From GCA-2697345 sp049602715 (lineage in GTDB: Bacteria > Pseudomonadota > Alphaproteobacteria > Rhodobacterales > Rhodobacteraceae), in the NCBI GenBank assembly GCA_049602715.1, contig JBMYRX010000003.1, positions 1 through 64,000 on the forward strand: DNA of 64,000 nucleotides, in the 5' to 3' direction. The translations under genes were made by a program, and so were the position numbers. The notes below the pieces were generated by a model that saw nothing but the letters and a program-made list of their open reading frames with translations, was not told where the DNA came from and searched no databases. This document shows positions 45,386-54,716 of this stretch, one piece after another. Position 1 is the stretch's first letter, and the number at the start of each line of letters is the position of its first letter.

Positions 45386-47566
45386 CTATAAGAAATTATA
45401 AGGATCAATATCAATTTTAATTTTTACACCGTTTATAGCTTTAGACTTTAAGACCCAGTCTCTCAGCGGTTTCTGTACTGAAGTTTGTAAATCAGCTTTT
45501 ATTAACATTCTATTTCTATACATACCTTTTATCCGCGATATTGGTGCTGGTGCAGGGCCAAAAACTTGTATACCCAAAACTCGAAGCATACGGCCATTCT
45601 TTAACAAAGCTCTTCCTACTTCCTCAACTTTTTTAAGATTAACACCATATATAATAATACTAACGAAGCGTCCAAAAGGAGGTACTTTCGCTTTTTTCCT
45701 ATCGATTGCTTCAAGTCTCCAAAAGTCCTCTAAGTCCGAGTCAACGATTGCCTTTATTACTCTATGATCCGGTTGATAGGTTTGAATAAAAGTCTCTCCA
45801 GCTTTAAGATCACGGCCAGCTCTTCCTGAAACTTGACTAATCATCTGAAATGTCTTTTCAGCAGCTCTCAAATCAGCTCCTTGCAAGCCTAAGTCTGCAT
45901 CAATTACGCCAACCAAAGTCAAATTGGGAAAGTTGTGACCCTTTGCTATAAGTTGCGTACCAACAACTATATCAATCTCTCCATGAGCTATTTTTATTAA
46001 TTGTTCTTTCAAAACTATAGCTGTTTTTTGTAAATCCGAAGACAAAACAGCTATTTTGGCATCTGAGAAGAGCCTTTGAACTTCAATTCCTAACCTTTCA
46101 ATACCTGGGCCAATCGCTGATAAGGTCCCCTGACTTCCACATGTAGTACATTTCTCTGGTATTGAATTAATATTCCCACACTGGTGACACATTATACGAT
46201 TTAGTTTTTTATGCTGAACCATTCTACTGTCACACTGATTACAACTAACCTGTTCCCCACAAGACTGGCAAAGAGTAATTGGAGCAAAACCACGGCGATT
46301 CAAAAATAGTAGGCTTTGCTCACCTTTAATCAACCTCTCACGAATCTGATCGACTAACGTTGGAGAGATCCAATTACCTCGTTCAAGTTTTTCTAACCTC
46401 ATATCTATAGTTTTGATTTTTGGTATAAGTGCGCCACCATATCTGAAACTTAAGTCTACCCCCAGATACTTGCCTTTTTCTACGTTAACCCAGCTTTCTA
46501 AGGAAGGTGTGGCAGAAGCTAAGATTACCCTGGCAGAATTAATTACACCCCTGAGGACTGCCATATCTCTAGCATTATAAAGGACTCCATCATCTTGTTT
46601 ATATGAATGATCGTGTTCTTCATCGACTACTATCAAGCCAAGATCTTTAAATGGTAAGAATAAAGCAGATCTTGCTCCAACAATTAATTGAACATCACCT
46701 TTAGATACTGATTTCCAAACTCTACGCCTGTTTGTCAAACTTATTCCTGAATGCCATTCTCCAGGCATAGCCCCAAATCTTTCTTCAACCCTTGAAAGGA
46801 ATTCTGAAGTCAAACCGATTTCAGGTAGTAGTACTAATGCTTGCTTATTTTGTTTGATGCAATCAGCAATACTCTCAAGATAAACTTCCGTTTTTCCTGA
46901 GCCGGTAACGCCTTTTAATAGAATTGCATTATGTCTTTTTGACCCTCTTATTTTTTCTAAAGCGAACTTCTGGTCTTTTGATAGTTGCTTACCTTTTAAT
47001 AGTAAGTCTAATTTTGGAAATGATTTATCACGATCGTAATAATTAACCTCTAACGCATTAATAGCCTCCAATCCGTAAACGACTGAAGGGCTAACAGCAC
47101 ATTTTTTAGTGATCTCATTTATGTTAAACTTCAAGTCTGCATTAAGTTTCATAAATTCAAGTACTTTTTTTCTTGCAATAGTTAATCTCTTAATCTTGTC
47201 AGTTACAAATAAATATTTCTTTTCAAAATTACTTTCAGAACCTAATTTATTTACCCTGGTTACTAATCTAAAAACCGCAGAAAGTGGCGTTATCGTATAA
47301 GATGCAAATCTTTCTATAAATTCCATCATTTCTAAACTCATCGGGTTAAAATCAAGTATTTTTTTTATTTTCTTAACTTTATGACTAGAAATCTCATCAA
47401 GGTTGACGCTCCACACAACTCCCAAGACAACTCTATGTCCTAAGGGGACCAAAGCAAATGCTCCCAACGCACATCCATGATGAGGAACTTTATAGGCTAA
47501 CATTTTACCAATCGGTTCCGTCGTCAAGACACTCACTATTTCATCATTTTTAAAATTTTTTTTCAT
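45386..47566 (-). CDS. priA: Primosomal protein N' (replication restart helicase PriA)
   Basis: A 726-residue superfamily 2 helicase that reloads the replisome at stalled forks. Features in order: N-terminal DNA-binding domain, Walker A G-V-T-G-S-G-K-T-E-V-Y near residue 218, D-E-E-H box, and a zinc region with eight cysteines (C-Q-S-C, C-N-Q-C, C-H-Q-C, C-T-T-C). The helicase C domain ends with Q-V-S-G-R-A-G-R. It is divergent from the transaldolase gene with a short gap. Confidence 0.97.
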   Translation of the reverse strand: MKKNFKNDEIVSVLTTEPIGKMLAYKVPHHGCALGAFALVPLGHRVVLGVVWSVNLDEISSHKVKKIKKILDFNPMSLEMMEFIERFASYTITPLSAVFRLVTRVNKLGSESNFEKKYLFVTDKIKRLTIARKKVLEFMKLNADLKFNINEITKKCAVSPSVVYGLEAINALEVNYYDRDKSFPKLDLLLKGKQLSKDQKFALEKIRGSKRHNAILLKGVTGSGKTEVYLESIADCIKQNKQALVLLPEIGLTSEFLSRVEERFGAMPGEWHSGISLTNRRRVWKSVSKGDVQLIVGARSALFLPFKDLGLIVVDEEHDHSYKQDDGVLYNARDMAVLRGVINSARVILASATPSLESWVNVEKGKYLGVDLSFRYGGALIPKIKTIDMRLEKLERGNWISPTLVDQIRERLIKGEQSLLFLNRRGFAPITLCQSCGEQVSCNQCDSRMVQHKKLNRIMCHQCGNINSIPEKCTTCGSQGTLSAIGPGIERLGIEVQRLFSDAKIAVLSSDLQKTAIVLKEQLIKIAHGEIDIVVGTQLIAKGHNFPNLTLVGVIDADLGLQGADLRAAEKTFQMISQVSGRAGRDLKAGETFIQTYQPDHRVIKAIVDSDLEDFWRLEAIDRKKAKVPPFGRFVSIIIYGVNLKKVEEVGRALLKNGRMLRVLGIQVFGPAPAPISRIKGMYRNRMLIKADLQTSVQKPLRDWVLKSKAINGVKIKIDIDPYNFL

Positions 47567-47629
47567 TGCACTTTCTGCTCTATAAAAAATACTTTAGAAG
47601 CATAATTGAACTAAGCAAAGGTTATAAAA

Positions 47630-48283
47630 ATGAAATTCTTTATAGATACCGCAGAAATTGATGACATAATCGAATTAAACTCACTCGGGATAGTGGATGG
47701 CGTAACCACTAACCCGTCTCTCATTCTAAAGTCGAACAAACAGATTACAGATGTTATTAGAGCAATATCTGATGTTGTTGATGGGCCTGTCTCGGCAGAA
47801 GTTGTATCTCAAAAAGCAGAAGATATGATAGCCGAAGGATTAGAATTATTAAAAATTGGAACAAATATAACTGTAAAGGTTCCGTTAACATGGGAAGGCC
47901 TGAAAGCATGCAAAATATTAAGTAGTGAAGGGGTGATGGTTAACGTAACCCTGTGCTTTACGGTTAACCAAGCAATACTAGCCGCAAAAGCTGGCGCTTC
48001 TTTCATATCACCATTTGTGGGTCGACTTGATGATATTAACCTCGATGGAATGGGGTTAATTTCTGATATTCGTCAAGTATACAATAACTATAACTTTGCT
48101 ACGGAAATACTGGTTGCATCGATAAGAACTGTTAATCATGTTACCGAGGCCGCTTTAGTTGGGGCTGATATTGTTACTATACCGCCAAAAGTTATTAAAG
48201 CTCTAATAGCCCATCCGTTGACAGAATCTGGTCTTAAAGCTTTTGATCGAGATTGGGCTAAAACTGGCCAAAAGATTCTTTAA
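47630..48283 (+). CDS. tal: Transaldolase (TalC/FSA-like short form)
   Basis: A 217-residue short transaldolase. The Schiff-base lysine is in I-T-V-K-V-P-L-T (near residue 83), and the N-terminus M-K-F-F-I-D-T-A is standard. Databases often name this family fructose-6-phosphate aldolase. Here the residue matching the FSA-specific Tyr is Phe (S-P-F-V-G-R-L-D-D), which favours real transaldolase activity in the pentose phosphate pathway. It is followed by DUF484 and xerC on the same strand. Confidence 0.92.
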   Translation: MKFFIDTAEIDDIIELNSLGIVDGVTTNPSLILKSNKQITDVIRAISDVVDGPVSAEVVSQKAEDMIAEGLELLKIGTNITVKVPLTWEGLKACKILSSEGVMVNVTLCFTVNQAILAAKAGASFISPFVGRLDDINLDGMGLISDIRQVYNNYNFATEILVASIRTVNHVTEAALVGADIVTIPPKVIKALIAHPLTESGLKAFDRDWAKTGQKIL

Positions 48284-48313
48284 TAATTAAAACTTTAGTT
48301 TGAGAGAATAAAA

Positions 48314-49015
48314 ATGAAGGTTAAAAACGCAGAAATTATTGAAATTAGGAAAAAGATCCTAGCTGATCCAAAAATTATTCTTGAAGATATAGAGATTATG
48401 AAGGCTCTAGTTGATACTAGTGAGAGCGGTATCGGTAGTAATGTAATCGATCTACGAAGTGTCGCCATGAGTCAGCTCGAAAGTAAAATACAAAAAACAG
48501 AGGCAGTTAATAAATCTATAGTCGCCGCTGCTTATGAGAATATAACTGGATATGAATTAATTCATAAGGCTGTATTAAATATATTGGAGGCTCAAAACTT
48601 CTCAGAACTAGAATTACAATTCTCTCGAAATATTCAATCTATTTTAAAAATAGCTCACATTCACTTAATGATTGAACAAAATAATATCAACTACAAAGTA
48701 TTGAAAGAAAATAGTTACATTTCTATTGTTAAACCCAAAGAAGTAATGAAGTATTTAAATTCATCCAATCATAAATACCAAAAAGATATAATTATGAGGA
48801 AAACTGGTAACCCAGATAAAAGGGTTTATGGCGACAAGTCTAACAACATAAAATCAGAAGCCGTAATAACTTTAGATTTAGGTAAAAATAACCCACTTGC
48901 GTTGCTAATAATGGGGTCCACTAGTGTCAGGCAATTTGAACCTAAACAAAGGACGGAGTTACTTAGCTTTTTGGGTGCAATATTAGAACGGGTTATAAGA
49001 AGTTGGTCCCTATAA
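48314..49015 (+). CDS. DUF484 family protein
   Basis: A 233-residue DUF484 protein with an N-terminal helical segment (I-L-A-D-P-K-I-I-L-E-D, followed by S-Q-L-E-S-K-I) and a GAF-like C-terminal domain. DUF484 is frequently encoded directly before xerC, suggesting a link to chromosome segregation or recombinase function, but its role is unknown. Here the coding sequence overlaps the proposed xerC start by 13 bases. Confidence 0.88.
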   Translation: MKVKNAEIIEIRKKILADPKIILEDIEIMKALVDTSESGIGSNVIDLRSVAMSQLESKIQKTEAVNKSIVAAAYENITGYELIHKAVLNILEAQNFSELELQFSRNIQSILKIAHIHLMIEQNNINYKVLKENSYISIVKPKEVMKYLNSSNHKYQKDIIMRKTGNPDKRVYGDKSNNIKSEAVITLDLGKNNPLALLIMGSTSVRQFEPKQRTELLSFLGAILERVIRSWSL

Positions 49016-49938
49016 ATAATTATAAGAAAAATTATCTGAGTTTTGTAGCAAAATGGCTAGATTATATAGGGTCTTTAAATAATCTGGCTGATAATACTAA
49101 AATAGCCTACGGAAGTGATGTAAAACAATTTTTTAAGTTTTTAGAGGCGCGTTCAGAAAGTTTTGGGAACCTGATAGAACCAAAGAGCTTAACAACTTCC
49201 GACATGCGAGCTTGGTTTTCTACTGAAAGGAAGAAAGGTACCACATCACGGTCTTTAGCCAGAAAACTTTCAGCAGTTAAACATTTTTTCGAGTGGCTTT
49301 CAGAACGAGAGAGTTTTGATGCTTCAGTTATTCTCTCTACAAAAGCAATAAAATTCCAAAAAAAATTACCCAGGCCAATTACAAAAAATTCGGCAACAAA
49401 TTTACTTTCTATTGTCAAAGATTTTTCTGACTTAAACTGGGTTTCTGCTAGAGATACCGCAATTATAACCCTTCTTTACGGATGCGGTTTGAGAATTTCT
49501 GAAGCCTTAACCATCCACAAAAATCAAGTTCCACTAAATGATGTAGTTAGAATTATTGGAAAGGGTCAGAAAGAACGTTTAGTACCAGTTTTACCTATTG
49601 TCCAAGAAAGTGTTAATCAGTATTTGGAGCTATTACCCTTCAAACTATCACCAGCGGAACCAATCTTTCGAGGTCTCAGGGGTGGGGTGCTAAACCCTAG
49701 GTTAGTGTCTAGATTAATAGAGAACGCAAGAAATGCTCTAGGCTTACCAGAGAGTACTACCCCTCACGCAATGAGGCACTCTTTTGCAACCCATCTTCTC
49801 GAGGCGGGAGGAGATCTAAGGACTATTCAAGAACTTCTTGGTCACGCTTCTTTATCGACCACACAGGCATATACAGCAATTGACACAACTCAAATAATGA
49901 AAGTTTATAATCAGACCCACCCATTAAAGGATGGTTAA
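49003..49938 (+). CDS. xerC: Tyrosine recombinase XerC
   Basis: A 311-residue tyrosine recombinase resolving chromosome dimers at dif with XerD. The N-terminal SAM-like core-binding domain (about 13-100) is followed by the catalytic domain with R in C-G-L-R-I-S-E-A, K in G-K-G-Q-K-E-R, the H-A-M-R-H-S-F-A-T-H box, H in L-G-H-A-S-L-S-T-T and the nucleophile Tyr in Q-A-Y-T. The start is TTG at 49003, inside the DUF484 gene, because no ATG occurs before the conserved N-terminal helix. An AAGAAG stretch lies directly ahead. Confidence 0.92.
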   Translation: MVPINNYKKNYLSFVAKWLDYIGSLNNLADNTKIAYGSDVKQFFKFLEARSESFGNLIEPKSLTTSDMRAWFSTERKKGTTSRSLARKLSAVKHFFEWLSERESFDASVILSTKAIKFQKKLPRPITKNSATNLLSIVKDFSDLNWVSARDTAIITLLYGCGLRISEALTIHKNQVPLNDVVRIIGKGQKERLVPVLPIVQESVNQYLELLPFKLSPAEPIFRGLRGGVLNPRLVSRLIENARNALGLPESTTPHAMRHSFATHLLEAGGDLRTIQELLGHASLSTTQAYTAIDTTQIMKVYNQTHPLKDG

Positions 49939-50005
49939 AAAACTTAATTTAAACTAAACTATTAAAGTAACTATAATGGAACAAAATCGTATCAAAGAGA
50001 AAATA

Positions 50006-50707
50006 ATGGATATTAAGTTTAAAGCTTTATTGGTACACTTTCTAACTGCATCTGGTGCTGTTTTTGCAATGTTGGCTATGTTAGCGGCTGTAGATGGGAA
50101 ATGGTCATTGATGTTTGTATGGCTAGTCGTAGCATTTGCGGTTGATGGAATAGATGGACCGTTAGCCAGAAAATATAATGTCAAAGAAAATGCATCAAAT
50201 TTTGATGGTGTTCTTCTTGATTTAATTATTGATTATTTGACTTATGTTTTCATACCGGCATTTGCACTATTTAAGTCTGGTCTGTTTGAGGGATGGACTG
50301 GGTGGTTTATAATAATAATAATTACGTTCGCTAGCGCTCTGTACTTTGCAGATAATAGGATGAAAACAAAAGATAATTCTTTTTCCGGCTTTCCAGGTTG
50401 CTGGAATATGGTCGCAGTGGTTATATTTGCTCTCGAACCTAATTTTTGGATAATTTTAGTTTTAGTTTCGTGCTTGGCTATAGCAATGTTTTTACCTCTA
50501 AAGTTTGTACATCCAGTAAGAACTTTAAGATGGAGGTCTATTACACTACCTATTACTTTTTTTTGGACCTTTTTTGCGGGTTGGGCAGCTTGGGTTAATT
50601 TTGATCCTAACAGCTGGGCTCACTGGGGCCTTGTATTAACATCCATGTATTTACTCCTAGCAGGAGTTATACAACAGTTGACCGAACGACAAAGAATAAG
50701 CACATAA
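50006..50707 (+). CDS. pcs: Phosphatidylcholine synthase
   Basis: A membrane CDP-alcohol phosphatidyltransferase that joins choline to CDP-diacylglycerol. The motif D-G-I-D-G-P-L-A-R, eight residues, then N-F-D-G-V-L-L-D-L-I-I-D is the Pcs form of the family signature. About eight helices are visible. I use the ATG at 50006 (M-D-I-K-F-K-A-L-L-V-H), preceded by AAAGAG. An upstream ATG at 49976 would add ten residues. The enzyme implies choline uptake and phosphatidylcholine in the membrane. Confidence 0.92.
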   Translation: MDIKFKALLVHFLTASGAVFAMLAMLAAVDGKWSLMFVWLVVAFAVDGIDGPLARKYNVKENASNFDGVLLDLIIDYLTYVFIPAFALFKSGLFEGWTGWFIIIIITFASALYFADNRMKTKDNSFSGFPGCWNMVAVVIFALEPNFWIILVLVSCLAIAMFLPLKFVHPVRTLRWRSITLPITFFWTFFAGWAAWVNFDPNSWAHWGLVLTSMYLLLAGVIQQLTERQRIST

Positions 50708-50708
50708 A

Positions 50709-53621
50709 TTAAGTATCTGACAAACCAGATAGAACCTCGCTACAACGTATGCAGGTATCGTTATATGTCTGTAGCCCTACTTCGGGCAATACTTTCCAGC
50801 AACGAAGACATTTGTTACCTTTGGCTAAATCAAATCTGACAGCAACGTCTCGCGTTTCATCAAGGGCAAAAATCTCTTTTGGAAACGGGTTAGTAGTTGT
50901 CTGAATAGAAGAGGTTATACAAATATCATGAAAGTCTATGGAATCCAAAATTTCTTTATCTTTCTCCCCCACAAATACAGTAGGATCAGCCTCTAGTGAT
51001 GCACCAATGGTCTTATCTTGTCTTTTTAATTCTAATGCTCCTGTAACTACTTTTCTAACTTTTCTGATAGTAAACCATTTCTCAGCTAAATCCTTATCCT
51101 CCCATTCATCGGGGGTCTCGGGAAAGTCATTCAAGTGTATAGAGCTCAAGGAAGAGTCAAACCTTTCTAACCAAACTTCTTCCATCGTAAACACTAATAT
51201 TGGAGCCAACCAACTCGTCAAATGGTGAAACAAAATCTCTAACGTATTTCTAGCTGCTTTTCGACGATCCGAGTTGCCGTCACAATATAATGTATCTTTC
51301 CTAATATCAAAATAAAAAGAGGACAGATCAGATGTAGCAAATGAAAAAATTTCTTGTAGCGCTCCCTGAAAATCATAAACGTTATAACGTTCTCTAACTA
51401 TTTTATCAATTTCCCAAACTCGGTGTAGTACCCAACGCTCTAATTCGGGCATCTTTTTGTATTCTATATTATCCTGAGGGGTTTTTGATTTAAGAGATCC
51501 TAATAGAAACCGCATAGTATTACGTAAACGCCTATAACTGTCCGCGACACCCTTCAAAATTTCGGATCCTATCCTCAAATCAACACTATAATCGGATTGA
51601 GCGACCCACAGCCTTAGAATATCAGCTCCGTACTGTTTTATCACTTGATCTGGGGAAACAGTATTGCCTGTGGATTTTGACATCTTCATACCTTTTTCAT
51701 CAAGAGTAAAACCATGTGTTAGAACGCCCCGATACGGCGCGTGACCTCTTGTCCCACAACTTTGTAACATTGAAGAGTGAAACCAACCCCTATGTTGATC
51801 TGTTCCTTCAAGATATAAATCAGCCAAGCCGTCCTTCGTTCCATCATCTCTATCTCTCAGAACAAAGGCATGTGTTGATCCAGAGTCAAACCATACGTCA
51901 AGGATATCAAAAACTTGTTCATAATCGTCAGGATCAACTAACCCAGATAAAAATCGTTCCTTGGCGCCGTCTTCATACCAGCAATCCGCACCCTCTATTT
52001 CAAATGCCTCTAATATTCTTTTGTTTACTTCCTCATTACGCAATAAAAAATCTTCATTTGTTGACAGCACGCCCTTTTTTGTAAAACAAGTTAATGGGAC
52101 TCCCCACGCCCTTTGACGAGACAGTACCCAATCAGGTCTTACCTCTATCATCGAATGTAATCTATTTCTGCCGCTGTAAGGTGTCCAATTAACCATCCTG
52201 TCTATTGAAGTTAAGGCCCTTTCTCTAATACTATGGCCAAACTCATCGTTATCATCTCCGACGGACTTATCAATTGCCACGAACCATTGAGGGGTATTAC
52301 GAAAAATTACCGGCGCTCTTGACCTCCACGAATGCGGGTAACTATGTGTAATCCTAGATCGAGCAATCAAACTGTTAGTGTCAATCAATTTTTCTATGAC
52401 CGCGGCATTAGCTTTTCCTTCTTTCCCTTTTCGGTCAAAAACTTGTAAACCTGAAAATAGTGGAACGTGCCCCAAAAACTCAGAACTTTCTCCTATATTG
52501 TAGGTCAAACGAGTAAGCCAATTACGTTTAAGAAAACATTCGTAATCTTCCGCTCCATGGCTTGGTGCAGTATGAACAAAACCTGTACCCGCTTCAGAAT
52601 TAACATGCTCACCATCGATCAAGGGCACGTCATAATTCCAAAAGTCATCTAAACTTGAAAAAGGGTGGATACATATCGCATTTTTTAACTCATCAGCCTT
52701 AACATCAAAATTGCGTTTAAACTCCGTTACTCGAGATTGGGATAAAACACTCTCTGCCAAGTCATCAGCTAAAAGGTATAAATCTCCCGAGCTTGTCCAG
52801 CTTTCATCTAAAGTAGTAATGACTTCATATAAACCATAGGAGATCTTTTCACTATATGCGATTGCCTTGTTTGATGGGATTGTCCAAGGGGTTGTAGTCC
52901 AAATTACTACCCTAGCATTCTTTATGTTTTCCGGCGCACTTTTAAACTTAAACGGAACCCATATAGTATGACTTTTATGATCGTGATATTCAATTTCGGC
53001 TTCAGCTAGAGCAGTTTTTTCAACAGATGACCACATCACTGGCTTTGAGCCTTGGTATAGAGTCCCATTCATTAAGAATTTCTGAAACTCTTCTGCAATA
53101 ACCTTTTCTGCATGAAAATCCATAGTTAAATAGGGGTTTTCCCAATTACCAGTTACTCCCAACCTCTTAAACTCTTCTCTTTGTATATTAATCCACTTTT
53201 CAGCAAATTTCCTGCATTCCTGCCTAAATGAGACGATGTCAACCTCATCCTTATCTAAACCCTTACTACGATAGGTTTCCTCTATCTTCCACTCAATGGG
53301 TAAACCATGACAGTCCCAACCTGGGATGTATCGGGCATCTTTTCCCATCATTTGCTGTGATCTTACCACCATATCCTTAAGTATCTTGTTTAAGGCGTGC
53401 CCAATATGAAGATTTCCGTTAGCGTATGGTGGACCATCATGAAGAGTAAAGGGTTCTCTTCCAATTTTCTTTCTCAAATTTTGATAGACACCAATATTTT
53501 CCCAACGCTCCAACCAGCCAGGCTCACGATTAGGCAATCCTGCGCGCATTGGGAAATTTGTATCGGGTAAATTTAATGTTTTTTTATAATCTATTTCTGG
53601 ATTTGTTTTGTCTGAACACAT
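50709..53621 (-). CDS. ileS: Isoleucyl-tRNA synthetase
   Basis: A 970-residue class Ia synthetase charging tRNA-Ile. The H-I-G-H motif (G-N-L-H-I-G-H-A-L-N) and K-M-S-K-S motif (M-K-M-S-K-S-T-G-N) are present, with a CP1 editing domain between. The C-terminal zinc ribbon C-L-R-C-W-K and C-I-R-C-S identifies the bacterial type. It is preceded by a leader of about 140 nt with its own promoter and converges on pcs with one base between. Confidence 0.98.
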   Translation of the reverse strand: MCSDKTNPEIDYKKTLNLPDTNFPMRAGLPNREPGWLERWENIGVYQNLRKKIGREPFTLHDGPPYANGNLHIGHALNKILKDMVVRSQQMMGKDARYIPGWDCHGLPIEWKIEETYRSKGLDKDEVDIVSFRQECRKFAEKWINIQREEFKRLGVTGNWENPYLTMDFHAEKVIAEEFQKFLMNGTLYQGSKPVMWSSVEKTALAEAEIEYHDHKSHTIWVPFKFKSAPENIKNARVVIWTTTPWTIPSNKAIAYSEKISYGLYEVITTLDESWTSSGDLYLLADDLAESVLSQSRVTEFKRNFDVKADELKNAICIHPFSSLDDFWNYDVPLIDGEHVNSEAGTGFVHTAPSHGAEDYECFLKRNWLTRLTYNIGESSEFLGHVPLFSGLQVFDRKGKEGKANAAVIEKLIDTNSLIARSRITHSYPHSWRSRAPVIFRNTPQWFVAIDKSVGDDNDEFGHSIRERALTSIDRMVNWTPYSGRNRLHSMIEVRPDWVLSRQRAWGVPLTCFTKKGVLSTNEDFLLRNEEVNKRILEAFEIEGADCWYEDGAKERFLSGLVDPDDYEQVFDILDVWFDSGSTHAFVLRDRDDGTKDGLADLYLEGTDQHRGWFHSSMLQSCGTRGHAPYRGVLTHGFTLDEKGMKMSKSTGNTVSPDQVIKQYGADILRLWVAQSDYSVDLRIGSEILKGVADSYRRLRNTMRFLLGSLKSKTPQDNIEYKKMPELERWVLHRVWEIDKIVRERYNVYDFQGALQEIFSFATSDLSSFYFDIRKDTLYCDGNSDRRKAARNTLEILFHHLTSWLAPILVFTMEEVWLERFDSSLSSIHLNDFPETPDEWEDKDLAEKWFTIRKVRKVVTGALELKRQDKTIGASLEADPTVFVGEKDKEILDSIDFHDICITSSIQTTTNPFPKEIFALDETRDVAVRFDLAKGNKCLRCWKVLPEVGLQTYNDTCIRCSEVLSGLSDT

Positions 53622-53701
53622 ATTTCTGTTCCTGATAAGTTGATTATTTTTGATATAATTAATTTAAATCACAAACACCTTTTGAATAGTGTCTAGCTTT
53701 A

Positions 53702-53730
53702 CCTGACGCCTTGTTAACTAGGCCGCCAGG
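53702..53730. promoter_or_regulatory. Stem-loop in the ileS leader
   Basis: CCTG-a-CG-CC and GG-c-CG-c-CAGG can pair over eight base pairs with one A-C mismatch and one bulge around the ten-base loop at 53711-53720, which contains GTTAAC. There is no T-run, so it is not an intrinsic terminator. It lies about 80-110 nt upstream of the ileS ATG, within the transcript predicted from the promoter at 53772. It could fold in RNA or bind a protein. Confidence 0.35.
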
Positions 53731-53771
53731 AAAATAATCGAAGGTATCAACGCAATAAAATACATACATGG

Positions 53772-53800
53772 CGTATATTGGAGGGACCCAAACAGGTCAA
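53772..53800 (-). promoter_or_regulatory. Sigma-70-type promoter of ileS
   Basis: Minus strand TTGACC (53795-53800), a 17-bp spacer, then TATACG (53772-53777). It gives an ileS leader of about 140 nt. I see no T-box antiterminator signature in this leader. Confidence 0.55.
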
Positions 53801-53911
53801 GTAAATTTAGATGTAAGTCTCTATTATACTTTTAATATTTCTGAATTAACATTAACTATAAAATAGCAGAGAAAGACATAGGATCGCAATCAACTGAAAG
53901 AAAAACCAAAG

Positions 53912-54676
53912 ATGCCAAGATATGCGCTAAAAATCGAGTACGAGGGATCAAAATTCTCTGGATGGCAATCTCAAAAAGACCAATTAACAGTTCAAGGGGA
54001 AATAGAAACTGCACTCTCTAGCTTTGAACCTTCCAGCCCAAGAATTTTTGGTGCTGGTAGAACAGATTCTGGGGTACATGCAACCGGCCAGGTAGCCCAT
54101 GTCGATTTACCTAAACTCTGGGATCCTTTTCGACTAATGGAAGCAATCAATTTTAATCTAAAACCCAATCCCATAGCCATAGTTGCTGCGTCAGAAGTGT
54201 CTAGCACATGGCACGCTCGTTTTTCGGCAATAAATAGACATTACCGTTATAGATTAGTATCCAGGAGAGCGCCGTTAACTCATCAGAGAGGCTTAGTCTG
54301 GCAAGTAAAACACCCCTTAGATCTCAAAAAGATGCGAAAAGCATCATTATTTTTGATAGGGACCCATGACTTTACAACTTTTAGATCAACGATTTGCCAG
54401 GCTAAATCACCAATAAAAACAATAGATTCCATCGAAATAAATGAGCGTGAAGTCCCAAATGGTTTAGAGTATGAATTTTTGGTTAAAGCACCGTCTTTTC
54501 TTCATAATCAGATACGCAGTTTTGTTGGAACTCTAGAACGGGTTGGAGCAGGTAGATGGTCTCCTCTAAAGGTAAAAACGATTTTGGAGAAATGTTCCCG
54601 TTCTTCGTGTGGACCGGTATGTTCACCCTCTGGTCTTTATCTAACAAATGTTATTTATACAGAAAACCCATTTTAG
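53912..54676 (+). CDS. truA: tRNA pseudouridine(38-40) synthase TruA
   Basis: A 254-residue pseudouridine synthase that modifies the anticodon stem of several tRNAs. The catalytic Asp is D52 in G-A-G-R-T-D-S-G-V-H-A-T-G-Q-V-A-H. The C-terminal half has the S-F-L-H-N-Q-I-R-S-F-V-G segment typical of the family. It is divergent from ileS and convergent with sdhB. In many relatives it follows fmt and def, which are not here. Confidence 0.96.
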   Translation: MPRYALKIEYEGSKFSGWQSQKDQLTVQGEIETALSSFEPSSPRIFGAGRTDSGVHATGQVAHVDLPKLWDPFRLMEAINFNLKPNPIAIVAASEVSSTWHARFSAINRHYRYRLVSRRAPLTHQRGLVWQVKHPLDLKKMRKASLFLIGTHDFTTFRSTICQAKSPIKTIDSIEINEREVPNGLEYEFLVKAPSFLHNQIRSFVGTLERVGAGRWSPLKVKTILEKCSRSSCGPVCSPSGLYLTNVIYTENPF

Positions 54677-54716
54677 AGCAAAGTTTAGAAAAATTATAGT
54701 TTTTTGTTTTACTAAA

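Noticed and set aside
53622..53911. T-box riboswitch before ileS
   Set aside because: No T-box core sequence and no terminator/antiterminator pair was found.
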